Positions 43,896-52,182 of a DNA stretch of 64,000 nt are shown here, one piece after another; position 1 is the first letter of the stretch, and the number at the start of each line of letters is the position of its first letter. The DNA is from Treponema sp. (GTDB lineage Bacteria; Spirochaetota; Spirochaetia; Treponematales; Treponemataceae). The position numbers were made by a program, and so were the translations under genes. The notes beneath the pieces were generated by a model. It searched no databases, was not told where the DNA came from, and worked only from the letters and a program-made list of their open reading frames with translations. Location: assembly GCA_017940005.1 (NCBI GenBank), contig JAGAZO010000017.1, positions 1 to 64,000 on the forward strand, in the 5' to 3' direction.

Positions 43896-45377
43896 TTATT
43901 GCGCCGCTGCGCCTTGCTCTGCTTTTATTTTCGCAATCTCCGCTTGAATCTCTGCCATCTTCTCTTTATTGAGCGGATAGAATTTCATTGCAACAACATT
44001 GAATAACAGTCCTATGATGACAAGTCCGTACATTGCAAACAAACCCACAAACTTCAGTTGCGGGCTGAATGGCGTATCGATTGTAGGAAGCTGTTCTTTA
44101 AATCCGATTGCCGCACACAGCAAGCCAACAATTGTCGCACTGAGCGAGCTTATCAATTTATCAACAAACGAGAACACCGTCCCCATGAGACCGGGCACAT
44201 ATTTTTTTGAACGATACACTTCATAGTCTGCGCAGTCGGCAGTCATCGGAATAACGATATTGCTCGAAACGCCAGAAAATCCTTTGAAGAGCAAAAACAG
44301 CAAAACATACAGCACGGTGAACGCAGTCATGCCCGTATAGCCGTCAGTTTTGGGAAGACGGAACGTCATTGGGTCAAGCGCGTAGAACAGCACAATTATC
44401 AATGCGCAGGTAACAAGGCTTCCATATGTGCCGAACAGCATCGCTTTTTTTTGCCCCAGCTTTCGCGCAATGTAGCCGACACCGAAAAGCAACATGAGGA
44501 ACGTGGGAATTGCCGTGTATGCGCCGAGCGCGCCTTGCAATGCAAAATTGCCGCAGACAATGCCGTACACGATAACGCCGACAGTACCGTTCGACTGCGC
44601 GTTGAGTGCGAGCTTGTCTGTAGATGCAGAGACGACGAGCATCTGAATTGCGCGATTTTTTGAAAGCACTTCCCAGTAATCTTTGAAGTTCGGTTTCTGC
44701 ACTTTTCCCAGTCCGAAAAATTCGAGCCTGTCTTTTGAAGCGATTGAAAAAATTGCAACGGCAGTGCACAAAAGCGAGATGGGCGCAACAATCATCCAAA
44801 AGTTGTGGAAGAATTGCTCGTTGAAGCCGCCGTATTTTTTGGTGAGCGCTGCAACGAGCATGGGCATGAACGCGCTCAAAAGCGTAACGAGCAACCCGTC
44901 GAATATTGCAAAAATCGGGCGTTGTTTTGGGTCGTTTGTAAGGCATGTCTGCGCAGATTTTGTAACGACGCACTGAAACGTGTAGCCGATGATGTATAAC
45001 ATGTACAGCACAATGAAAACAGGAAAGCGCGCCGCGGCAGGAAATTTGTGCGTGGCGTGCACCATGAGGAATGAGAACACGAGCAGCATAATGTTGCCGA
45101 TAATCATGAACGGTCTATTCTTGCCGATTTTCGTATTCGTTCTATCGACAAGATACCCGATGAACGGGTCAGTCACGCCGTCCCAAATCCTCATAAGCAT
45201 GATGATTGTCGATGCAAGCACGACCCCTACACCAACAAAGCCAGTCATGTAGTACGCAATGAAAAAAAAGTAAAACATGTACAAATTTGTTGCCATGTTG
45301 TTAAGCGTAAAGCCCGCAATTTGCCACAGACGTGCGCGATGTATGCCCGTGTTTCTGTCAACCTCAACTGTACTCAT
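43896..45377 (-). CDS. MFS transporter, glycoside-pentoside-hexuronide (GPH) family
   Basis: This 493-residue protein has about 12 predicted membrane helices. The GPH signature is present: LMRIWDGVTDPFIGYLVDRTNTKIGKNRPFM between helices 2 and 3. It is a cation symporter for glycosides; UidB (glucuronides) and LacS/MelB (galactosides) belong here. AGGAGG lies 7 nt before the ATG. It follows the GH3 gene by 44 bp and is likely in one operon with it, which fits uptake of an oligosaccharide or glucuronide. Confidence 0.88.
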   Translation of the reverse strand: MSTVEVDRNTGIHRARLWQIAGFTLNNMATNLYMFYFFFIAYYMTGFVGVGVVLASTIIMLMRIWDGVTDPFIGYLVDRTNTKIGKNRPFMIIGNIMLLVFSFLMVHATHKFPAAARFPVFIVLYMLYIIGYTFQCVVTKSAQTCLTNDPKQRPIFAIFDGLLVTLLSAFMPMLVAALTKKYGGFNEQFFHNFWMIVAPISLLCTAVAIFSIASKDRLEFFGLGKVQKPNFKDYWEVLSKNRAIQMLVVSASTDKLALNAQSNGTVGVIVYGIVCGNFALQGALGAYTAIPTFLMLLFGVGYIARKLGQKKAMLFGTYGSLVTCALIIVLFYALDPMTFRLPKTDGYTGMTAFTVLYVLLFLLFKGFSGVSSNIVIPMTADCADYEVYRSKKYVPGLMGTVFSFVDKLISSLSATIVGLLCAAIGFKEQLPTIDTPFSPQLKFVGLFAMYGLVIIGLLFNVVAMKFYPLNKEKMAEIQAEIAKIKAEQGAAAQ

Positions 45378-45410
45378 AAAATCCTCCTTATGAACAGTAC
45401 GTGTACATAA

Positions 45411-45426
45411 ATTAATAATTATTAAT
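45411..45426. repeat. Palindrome ATTAATAATTATTAAT
   Basis: A perfect 16-bp AT palindrome spans the stop codon of the GH3 gene. The first 15 bases recur exactly at 17331-17345 before metN, and shorter forms appear before other internal operon genes. Confidence 0.6.
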
Positions 45427-47131
45427 AGCGGGTGTCCCAGCGCTCGCAGAACACTGTGTCCCGATATTTGCCGTAAAACAAACTCTTTCCCATCATTTTG
45501 TCAATAGTTGCGTCTATTGCCTCGCGATGCGACATGTACGCGTTGATGTAGCAGCGCGCCATAGGCACATCGATGAGCATATTCGTAAATGACAGCGACA
45601 CGACGAACGTTGGTACTTCCGAGCAGTACCACGGCTGTTTCGCCGGCATATCCCACTTTACGCGCATCGTGTTAAACTGCGCAAATCCCGACACATTAAG
45701 CGCGAGCAGCACTGCATCATATTTTTTCTTGAACTCCTCGCATTTGCCTTTTTGTTCCATCGGCTCTGCATCTACAATAAAGCCGCGTTCTGTAAGCGAC
45801 TCGACAAGCGCGGCAATCACTTCTTCGTTGTTCGTCTTGAGCTTTGTACCAGCCACAACCATGTCTTCCGCGCCAATGTAGACAAGCTTGATGCGCTTGT
45901 ATTTTTCAGGTGTCATGGGAAGATAGTGCTCGCTGTCTTTCACAAGCGTAATGAATTTGTCTGCAAGTTTTTTTGAAACAGCTTTGTGTTCCTCGCAACC
46001 TACAACAGCAAGCGCAGATTCAGGAGGCACAAGCGTACCCACCTCTTTTTGCTTATGCAAATGTGCAGCAGCTTTTAATCCAACAATTCTGTGAAGCGCA
46101 TCTGAAAGGCGTTCCTCAGTGATGATGCCGCGCTTGTAGCCGTCCATCATGTATGCAAAATCTTCGTCCTTGTCGTTGAAAAACAAAAACATATCGCAGC
46201 CTGCCGCAATTGCAAGCGGCACTTGCTCGCTTCTCGGCACAGTCGCACCGAACATACCTATCATATGAGATGCGTCAGTGACGACAAGCCCGTTGAAGCC
46301 GAGCTGCACGCGCAACAAATCATGCAGGAGTTCTCTTGCAAGCGTGGCGGGCTTTATGTCTCTGTCTGCCAACGAAGGATTGAGCTTCTTTGAATATTTT
46401 GGCAGCGCGATGTGCCCTGCCATAATCGTCATAACGCCTTCGTCTATGAGCGCTTTATACACTTTTCCAAATGTCGCGTCCCATTCATCAGGCTCCAGAT
46501 TATTAATTCCCATGAGAAGATGCTGATCGTTTTCTTCTGTGCCGTCGCCCGGAAAGTGCTTCATGCACGTGATGATGTTGTGTTCGCGCATCGCTTTGAA
46601 AAATGATTTTGAAAAACGGATTACGTCATCAGGATTTTCGTTATATGCGCGCAAATTGACAATCGTATTGCGCCAGTTCGACGGCAAGTCTACGACAGGC
46701 GCAAAGTTCCAGTTGCAGCCCACCGCGCGCGCTTCTTTTGCGCACACAGTTCCCATCTCGTATACTGCTTCTTCAGTGCCTATTGCAGAGAGCGCCGCCC
46801 CGCACGCAACAGGAGTGCCGCCTGTCATGCCGCCATTCCCGCCTTGCTCGCAGTTTGACGCTATGAGCAGCGGCACGCGTGCATGCGCCTGCAAATCTTC
46901 TGCCATTTTCCGAATGACGCGGGGCGGCGCATTGTGATAGCGTATGCCGCCAACATGATACGTGTCGAGCATCTTTTGTATGTTCTCAACTTTTCGGTCT
47001 TCTTCATTTGTTAAAATCGTGATGAAAAGCTGCCCTATCTTTTCTTCAAGGCTCATCGAGCTTATTGTCTTTTCAACCCATGTTATCTGCTCGTCGTTCA
47101 GGTAAAACGGCTTTGCCCTTAAATCTACCAC
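45422..47131 (-). CDS. Glycoside hydrolase family 3, NagZ-like
   Basis: This 569-residue cytoplasmic enzyme has a TIM barrel with KHFPGDGTEENDQHL, where D-x-H matches the NagZ acid-base dyad, and VVTDASH, where Asp is the nucleophile position (SDD in NagZ). A second alpha/beta domain of about 190 residues follows, unlike the short E. coli NagZ. It may release N-acetylhexosamine or glucose units. I chose GTG at 47131 because GGAG lies 7 nt upstream; a TTG five codons earlier lacks a site. It lies 15 nt after the HAD gene and before the GPH transporter. Confidence 0.82.
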   Translation of the reverse strand: MVDLRAKPFYLNDEQITWVEKTISSMSLEEKIGQLFITILTNEEDRKVENIQKMLDTYHVGGIRYHNAPPRVIRKMAEDLQAHARVPLLIASNCEQGGNGGMTGGTPVACGAALSAIGTEEAVYEMGTVCAKEARAVGCNWNFAPVVDLPSNWRNTIVNLRAYNENPDDVIRFSKSFFKAMREHNIITCMKHFPGDGTEENDQHLLMGINNLEPDEWDATFGKVYKALIDEGVMTIMAGHIALPKYSKKLNPSLADRDIKPATLARELLHDLLRVQLGFNGLVVTDASHMIGMFGATVPRSEQVPLAIAAGCDMFLFFNDKDEDFAYMMDGYKRGIITEERLSDALHRIVGLKAAAHLHKQKEVGTLVPPESALAVVGCEEHKAVSKKLADKFITLVKDSEHYLPMTPEKYKRIKLVYIGAEDMVVAGTKLKTNNEEVIAALVESLTERGFIVDAEPMEQKGKCEEFKKKYDAVLLALNVSGFAQFNTMRVKWDMPAKQPWYCSEVPTFVVSLSFTNMLIDVPMARCYINAYMSHREAIDATIDKMMGKSLFYGKYRDTVFCERWDTRY

Positions 47132-47146
47132 TTCACTGCTCCACAA

Positions 47147-48007
47147 TTAATAATCTGCAAGATTCTTTTGAAACGACGCAATTAGCTCGTCCTCATATGC
47201 GCCCTCGTATGTTCCATCTGCAAGATGCAGCACAGCCTCATACGCGCGCATCCAACTCTCCGTTTCTTTTTTTACAAGCACAGGATAAAAGTGCACACCG
47301 TTTTTTTGTGCAGCTTCCAAGTCGCCTGGTGAGTCGCCAATCATAAGCACATGTGCTGGCGCATACCCTTGTTGCAGCAGCGTTGCAATGCACGCAGCTT
47401 TTGCGCCTGCATCTTGACAGAGCAACGAATCGACATGCTGCACAAGCCCCGTGCGCTGCCACTCCTCTTCCACAGCAGCGCGATTTGCGCTCGACACAAC
47501 GGCGATGTCGCACACATCATGTATTTTTGCAAGCGCATCGAGCACGCCTTCAAACGGCACGAGCAACGATATATCGAGCGCAGCTATTGCATCGTTCACC
47601 GCACCTGACCACGCGAGCGCTTTTTTCATGCATGTGCTGTTCTTGCCATTCTGCTCCGCCTCATTTATGGCATCAGAGAGCGCATCGTTTGAGAGCGCAC
47701 GAGCAGATGCAACCCACTGTGTAAATTCTGCAAGGCCGTCAATTTTTTCAATAGACGAGTCAATGTGCGAAAGGATGAGCGCGAGCGCTTTGTATCTATT
47801 TATGCCGCGCGTCTGTGAGAACAGATTGATTTTATTCCACTTGGCAAGCAACGCATCGCTATGCGCTTCGAGCTTCCACGCTGCAACCATTTTAGGTCCA
47901 AAGCACGCAACATGCTTTACGTTCATTGTGTCCATGGCGCACCCGTCGCTGTCGATGCAGACGAGAAAATCTTTTTGTTTTTTGTAGCGCGCTCCATGTT
48001 CGTTCAT
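47147..48007 (-). CDS. HAD-family hydrolase
   Basis: This 286-residue phosphatase-like protein has motif I CIDSDGCAMDTM (DxDG), motif II VVSSAN, and motif IV MIGDSPGDLEAAQKNG with its Asp pair. A large helical cap lies between residues 45 and 150. It probably dephosphorylates a sugar phosphate. The ATG at 48007 is preferred over the one at 48013 because AGGA lies 8 nt upstream. It is first of a minus-strand operon (HAD, GH3, GPH) divergent from the AraC regulator. Confidence 0.75.
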   Translation of the reverse strand: MNEHGARYKKQKDFLVCIDSDGCAMDTMNVKHVACFGPKMVAAWKLEAHSDALLAKWNKINLFSQTRGINRYKALALILSHIDSSIEKIDGLAEFTQWVASARALSNDALSDAINEAEQNGKNSTCMKKALAWSGAVNDAIAALDISLLVPFEGVLDALAKIHDVCDIAVVSSANRAAVEEEWQRTGLVQHVDSLLCQDAGAKAACIATLLQQGYAPAHVLMIGDSPGDLEAAQKNGVHFYPVLVKKETESWMRAYEAVLHLADGTYEGAYEDELIASFQKNLADY

Positions 48008-48091
48008 GCGCATAGTCCTATTTTTAATAATTTATTAATTTTATGATAAGGGCAAAATATGCAATAAAAAAGACTTAATTTTAATCAAAAG

Positions 48092-48120
48092 TAGCATAAA
48101 TTTAGTTTTTATGATAAAAT
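48092..48120 (+). promoter_or_regulatory. Putative promoter and operator of the AraC gene
   Basis: TAAAAT at 48115-48120 ends 6 nt before the ATG; the -35 position (TAGCAT) is weak, as expected for an activated promoter. The box is part of TTTAGTTTTTATGATAAAAT (48101-48120), which recurs before uxuA. Confidence 0.45.
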
Positions 48121-48126
48121 ATCGCC

Positions 48127-49371
48127 ATGAAAAAATGCGTTTCTCAACAACAAATAATGATGCAATTTCAGACAGTTTTGCAAACATTTGAGGAACTCAA
48201 TATACATGCATTTTTCTTAAAAAAAGATTTTTCAAACGTGCATCGCTCCGACAACAGCATGAAAAAATCACTCTACGCAAATTATTCATACGCATTTTTC
48301 GCGCATGACATTTTGCCGCTCGTGCAAAAAACAGGCGACGTGTGCATGTGCAGCGACATGTTCGACACGGCGAATATTATCGCGCGAATCCCAAACGGAT
48401 TTGGAAATGCAGATGACGAGCTTCCCATACTCGTATTCGGTCCTTTTATCTACACAGGATTTTCATTTGAGCAAATCAATCTTGCGCAACAGCAAAACAA
48501 CATTCCGGAAAGTTTTCTCCCCGTGATAAAGCAATTCATCGAAAACATGCCGCTCATTCCTGATGCAGAAAAAATACTAACTATCATGCCGCGTATTCTG
48601 TCGCATGTATTCGGCATACGCTTCATTGCAACAGGCATCGTAGAGACAGACAGCGAAAATCACAACACATTTAACGAAAGCGCAGTGCAATCAAGTGCAG
48701 AGCTTGAAGCGCGCTATGCCTACGAGAACGCATTCCTTGACGCAGTGAGCAGCGGTAATAGTGAAGCCGCGCTCACCAACTATGATAAATTCAATTCGAT
48801 GAACGGCATAAAAGAGCGCGCAACAAGCAGACTGCGCAACAGGCAAAACTATACGATTATCCTCAACACACTTTTGCGCAAAGCAGCAGAGACAGGCGGC
48901 GTGCATCCGCTTTACATAGACTATCTGTCGTCTGCATTTGCAATAGAGATAAACAGGGCGAGCACGGTAAACTCACTCGTACAGCTTTCACGGCGCATGG
49001 TGCTTGAATATGCAAATCTTGTCTTAACAAAATCTATGGCAGGGATTCCAAAAGTTATTAAGGAAGTTGTGCAGCACATCGATTTTCATTATGCAGACGC
49101 GCTCACACTTTCATCGTTGTCCGAAAGATTCAATATATCTGAACAGTATCTTTCAAAATTATTTCATCGCGAACTGCACATGACGCTCACTGAATACATA
49201 CGCAGCGTGCGGCTCAAAAAAGCAAAACAGCTTTTAAAATCGTCTTCACTGCAGCTCGAAGATATTGCACAACTTGTCGGGTACGACAACGCAAACTACT
49301 TTATACGGATTTTTAAAAACGCATACAACACCACTCCAAAACAATTTCAAAAAAAATGCGCCGTTTTATAA
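48127..49371 (+). CDS. AraC-family transcriptional regulator
   Basis: This 414-residue regulator has a C-terminal DNA-binding domain (about 310-410) with two helix-turn-helix motifs: LTLSSLSERFNISEQYLSKLFHRELHM and LEDIAQLVGYDNANYFIRIFKNAYNTTPKQF. The N-terminal 300 residues form a ligand-sensing part that I do not recognise; it is not a standard cupin. It sits between two divergent catabolic operons for hexuronides and hexuronates, so it probably controls both. Its own upstream region and that of uxuA share a 20-bp element. Confidence 0.85.
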   Translation: MKKCVSQQQIMMQFQTVLQTFEELNIHAFFLKKDFSNVHRSDNSMKKSLYANYSYAFFAHDILPLVQKTGDVCMCSDMFDTANIIARIPNGFGNADDELPILVFGPFIYTGFSFEQINLAQQQNNIPESFLPVIKQFIENMPLIPDAEKILTIMPRILSHVFGIRFIATGIVETDSENHNTFNESAVQSSAELEARYAYENAFLDAVSSGNSEAALTNYDKFNSMNGIKERATSRLRNRQNYTIILNTLLRKAAETGGVHPLYIDYLSSAFAIEINRASTVNSLVQLSRRMVLEYANLVLTKSMAGIPKVIKEVVQHIDFHYADALTLSSLSERFNISEQYLSKLFHRELHMTLTEYIRSVRLKKAKQLLKSSSLQLEDIAQLVGYDNANYFIRIFKNAYNTTPKQFQKKCAVL

Positions 49372-49382
49372 TTTTTTCTTTC

Positions 49383-49411
49383 TTGCAATGCGTTTAATTT
49401 TAGTTTATGAT
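49383..49411 (+). promoter_or_regulatory. Promoter of uxuA-uxuB-uxaC
   Basis: TTGCAA at 49383-49388 and TATGAT at 49406-49411 are separated by 17 bp. The region overlaps TTTAGTTTATGATAAAAT (49399-49416), a near-copy of the element before the AraC gene, and is followed by GTTAATTATTAAC. The leader ends with AAAGGAG before the uxuA ATG. Confidence 0.55.
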
Positions 49412-49465
49412 AAAATTATGATAGATTGTTAATTATTAACGAGCACTTCTAAAAAGGAGCACACT

Positions 49466-50542
49466 ATGAAAATGACATTGCGTTGGTACGGCTCGCAGTT
49501 TGATTCAGTCACATTGCAACACATACGGCAAGTGCCAGGCGTTGTCGGCGTAATCACTACGCTATACGACATTCCCGCAGGAGAGTTGTGGCCGCTCGAA
49601 AAAATCGCAGCGCTCAAAAAAGAAGTTGCAGATGCTGGTCTTGAGATAAGCGGCATTGAAAGCGTAAACATTCACGACGACATAAAAATAGGATTGCCGT
49701 CGCGCGACGCATATATAGCAAACTACATCAAGACGCTCGAACATCTCGGACAGTGCGGCATCACTATGGTGTGTTACAACTTCATGCCTGTGTTCGACTG
49801 GACGCGCACAGATTTGGCAAAAATGCGCAGCGACGGCTCCACCGTGCTCGCGTATGACCAAAAAATCGTGGACACAATCGACCCTGAAAAATTTATTGAA
49901 GGCACTGACAAAAGCTCAAACGGCTTTGTCATGCCAGGCTGGGAGCCGGAGCGTCTTGCGCACGTAAAGGAGCTGTTTGAAAAATACAAAGGCGTTGACA
50001 ACGAAAAACTTTTTGCCAATCTTGTGTATTTTTTGAACGCCATTCAAAACGTGTGTGAAAAATACAATATTAAAATGGCAATCCATCCTGACGACCCTGC
50101 GTGGCCAGTGTTCAATCTGCCGCGCATTATCACGGGAAAAGATGCGATTTTAAAAATTCTTCGTGCAGTAGACGCGCCATTCAACGGCGTGACGCTGTGC
50201 ACCGGCTCGCTCGGCACAAATCCTAAAAACGATTTGCCCGACATTATTCGCGCGTGCAACGGCAGAATCCATTTTGCGCATGTGCGCAACGTGCACCACT
50301 TTGCGCCGGGTGTATTTGAAGAAGCAGCGCACCTGTCAAGCGACGGTTCATTCGACATGTACGAAATTGTCAAGGCGTTGTACGAAACAGGCTTCGACGG
50401 TCCTATACGCCCCGACCACGGCAGAATGATTTGGGGAGAAAACGCAATGCCCGGCTACGGTTTGTACGACCGCGCGCTTGGAGCTGCATACATAAACGGC
50501 TTGTGGGAAGCGATTGCAAAAAACGCAGGAGGCAGCAGATGA
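49466..50542 (+). CDS. uxuA: Mannonate dehydratase
   Basis: This 358-residue TIM-barrel enzyme dehydrates D-mannonate to 2-keto-3-deoxygluconate. The opening MKMTLRWYGSQFDSVTLQHIRQVPGVVGVI is diagnostic, as are MAIHPDDPAWPVFNLPRII, LCTGSLGTNPKNDL, HFAHVRNVHH and RPDHGRMIW, which supply metal ligands. The length is slightly under the E. coli enzyme (394). AAGGAG lies 9 nt before the ATG. It is first gene of the hexuronate operon. Confidence 0.95.
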   Translation: MKMTLRWYGSQFDSVTLQHIRQVPGVVGVITTLYDIPAGELWPLEKIAALKKEVADAGLEISGIESVNIHDDIKIGLPSRDAYIANYIKTLEHLGQCGITMVCYNFMPVFDWTRTDLAKMRSDGSTVLAYDQKIVDTIDPEKFIEGTDKSSNGFVMPGWEPERLAHVKELFEKYKGVDNEKLFANLVYFLNAIQNVCEKYNIKMAIHPDDPAWPVFNLPRIITGKDAILKILRAVDAPFNGVTLCTGSLGTNPKNDLPDIIRACNGRIHFAHVRNVHHFAPGVFEEAAHLSSDGSFDMYEIVKALYETGFDGPIRPDHGRMIWGENAMPGYGLYDRALGAAYINGLWEAIAKNAGGSR

Positions 50543-52167
50543 CACTGAGCGACGAAGGGCTGCGCGATACAAGCGCATGGCGAGCAGGCGGCTACACGCT
50601 TCCCCGCTTTGACCGCGCGCGTATGATTGCAGCAACAGAAAAAAATCCCGCATGGATTCACTTTGGCGCAGGAAATATTTTTCGCGCGTTCCAGGCGACG
50701 CTCGCACAAAAACTGCTCGACGACAATTTGTGCAGCACGGGCATTGTCGTCGGTGAAGGATTCGATACTGAAATAATCGAAAAGGCGTACCGTCCGTTTG
50801 ACAATCTTTCGCTGCTCGTTACGCTCAAAACAGATGGCACTATCAGTAAAACTGTCGTCGCCTCTGTTGCATCAAGTTACCTATGCAAGCCTTCGTCAAA
50901 AGATGACTGGAACGCGCTCACCGCTGTTTTCCGCAACAAGTCGCTGCAAATGGCAAGTTTTACGATTACTGAAAAAGGCTACGCAACGCGCGGCGCAGAC
51001 GGCGCATTTTTGCCAATTTACCGCGCAGATTTTGAAGCAGGTCCTGATGGCGCAACATCGTTTTTAGCGCACATATGCATGTTGCTCCATGAGCGATATA
51101 TTCACGCGGAAAAACAGCCGCTCGCGCTCGTGAGCATGGACAACTGCTCGCACAACGGCGAAAAACTGCGCGAAGCAGTTGCAACGATTGTCACCGAATG
51201 GGAAAAGCGCGGCTTTGTCGAGCACGATTTTGTCAATTACGTATCTTCGCCCGACCACATCAGTTTCCCGTGGACGATGATAGACAAAATTACGCCGCGC
51301 CCGCACCCCGATGTGCAAACGCAGCTTGAGCAAGACGGTTTTGAAAACGCGCACATCATTGTCACGGACAAACACACATACACAGCGCCGTTTGTAAATG
51401 CGGAAGAGCCGCAGTATCTCGTCGTAGAGGATGCATTCCCAAACGGACGGCCGCCGCTCGAAAACGCAGGCGTGTACTTTTGCGACAGGGAAACAGTCAA
51501 TCGCGTTGAACGCATGAAAGTGTGCACCTGCTTGAATCCGCTGCACACAACGCTCGCAATTTTCGGCTGCCTGCTCGGCTACACGCTCATCGCAGATGAA
51601 ATGAAAGACGCAGAGCTCAACGCGCTCGTCAAAAAGATAGGCTACGGCGAAGGCTTGCCCGTCGTCACAGACCCAAAAATCATCAACCCGAAACAATTCA
51701 TCGACGAAGTGGTGAACGTCCGCCTGCCCAATCAATTCATGCCCGACACGCCGCAGCGCATTGCATGCGACACATCGCAAAAGCTTTCAATCCGTTTTGG
51801 CGAAACGATAAAAGCGTACTGCGCGGACGCAACGCTCAACGTGCAAACCTTAACGTACATTCCGCTCGTGTTTGCAGGCTGGTGCCGCTATCTCATGGGA
51901 ATTGACGACGACGGAAAACAGTTTACAGTAAGCCCCGACCCGCTGCTCGGACGCGTTTGCGAATTTGTTAAGCCTGTTGCGCTCGGCGGCTCGTACACAA
52001 AAGCACAGCTTGACGCATTCCTGCATCCGCTGCTCGCAGATGCTGCCATCTTCGGCGTTGATTTATACGAAGTGCATCTTGCAGAGCGCGTTGTGCAGTA
52101 TTTCAGCGAGCTCATTGCAGGAACAGGTGCTGTGCGCAAAACGCTGCAAAAATATGTACAGCAATAA
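50539..52167 (+). CDS. uxuB: Fructuronate reductase (mannitol dehydrogenase family)
   Basis: This 542-residue NAD-dependent polyol dehydrogenase interconverts D-fructuronate and D-mannonate. WIHFGAGNIFRAFQATLAQKLL begins the Rossmann domain; VVSMDNCSHNGEKL and the C-terminal domain are typical of the long-chain mannitol dehydrogenase group. The active-site Lys and His are expected in the TPRP and NPLHTTLA regions. The ATG at 50539 overlaps the uxuA stop by 4 nt; a longer frame of 36 codons lies within uxuA. Substrate is assigned from context. Confidence 0.9.
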   Translation: MTLSDEGLRDTSAWRAGGYTLPRFDRARMIAATEKNPAWIHFGAGNIFRAFQATLAQKLLDDNLCSTGIVVGEGFDTEIIEKAYRPFDNLSLLVTLKTDGTISKTVVASVASSYLCKPSSKDDWNALTAVFRNKSLQMASFTITEKGYATRGADGAFLPIYRADFEAGPDGATSFLAHICMLLHERYIHAEKQPLALVSMDNCSHNGEKLREAVATIVTEWEKRGFVEHDFVNYVSSPDHISFPWTMIDKITPRPHPDVQTQLEQDGFENAHIIVTDKHTYTAPFVNAEEPQYLVVEDAFPNGRPPLENAGVYFCDRETVNRVERMKVCTCLNPLHTTLAIFGCLLGYTLIADEMKDAELNALVKKIGYGEGLPVVTDPKIINPKQFIDEVVNVRLPNQFMPDTPQRIACDTSQKLSIRFGETIKAYCADATLNVQTLTYIPLVFAGWCRYLMGIDDDGKQFTVSPDPLLGRVCEFVKPVALGGSYTKAQLDAFLHPLLADAAIFGVDLYEVHLAERVVQYFSELIAGTGAVRKTLQKYVQQ

Positions 52168-52182
52168 GCAACGAGGTGATGT

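Noticed and set aside
48127-49371. N-terminal half of the AraC protein as a cupin sensor
   Set aside because: The cupin metal/His motifs are not seen; I left the sensing domain unassigned.
51064-51780. 238-codon minus-strand frame opposite uxuB
   Set aside because: Antisense to a well-supported gene and lacks any family motif.
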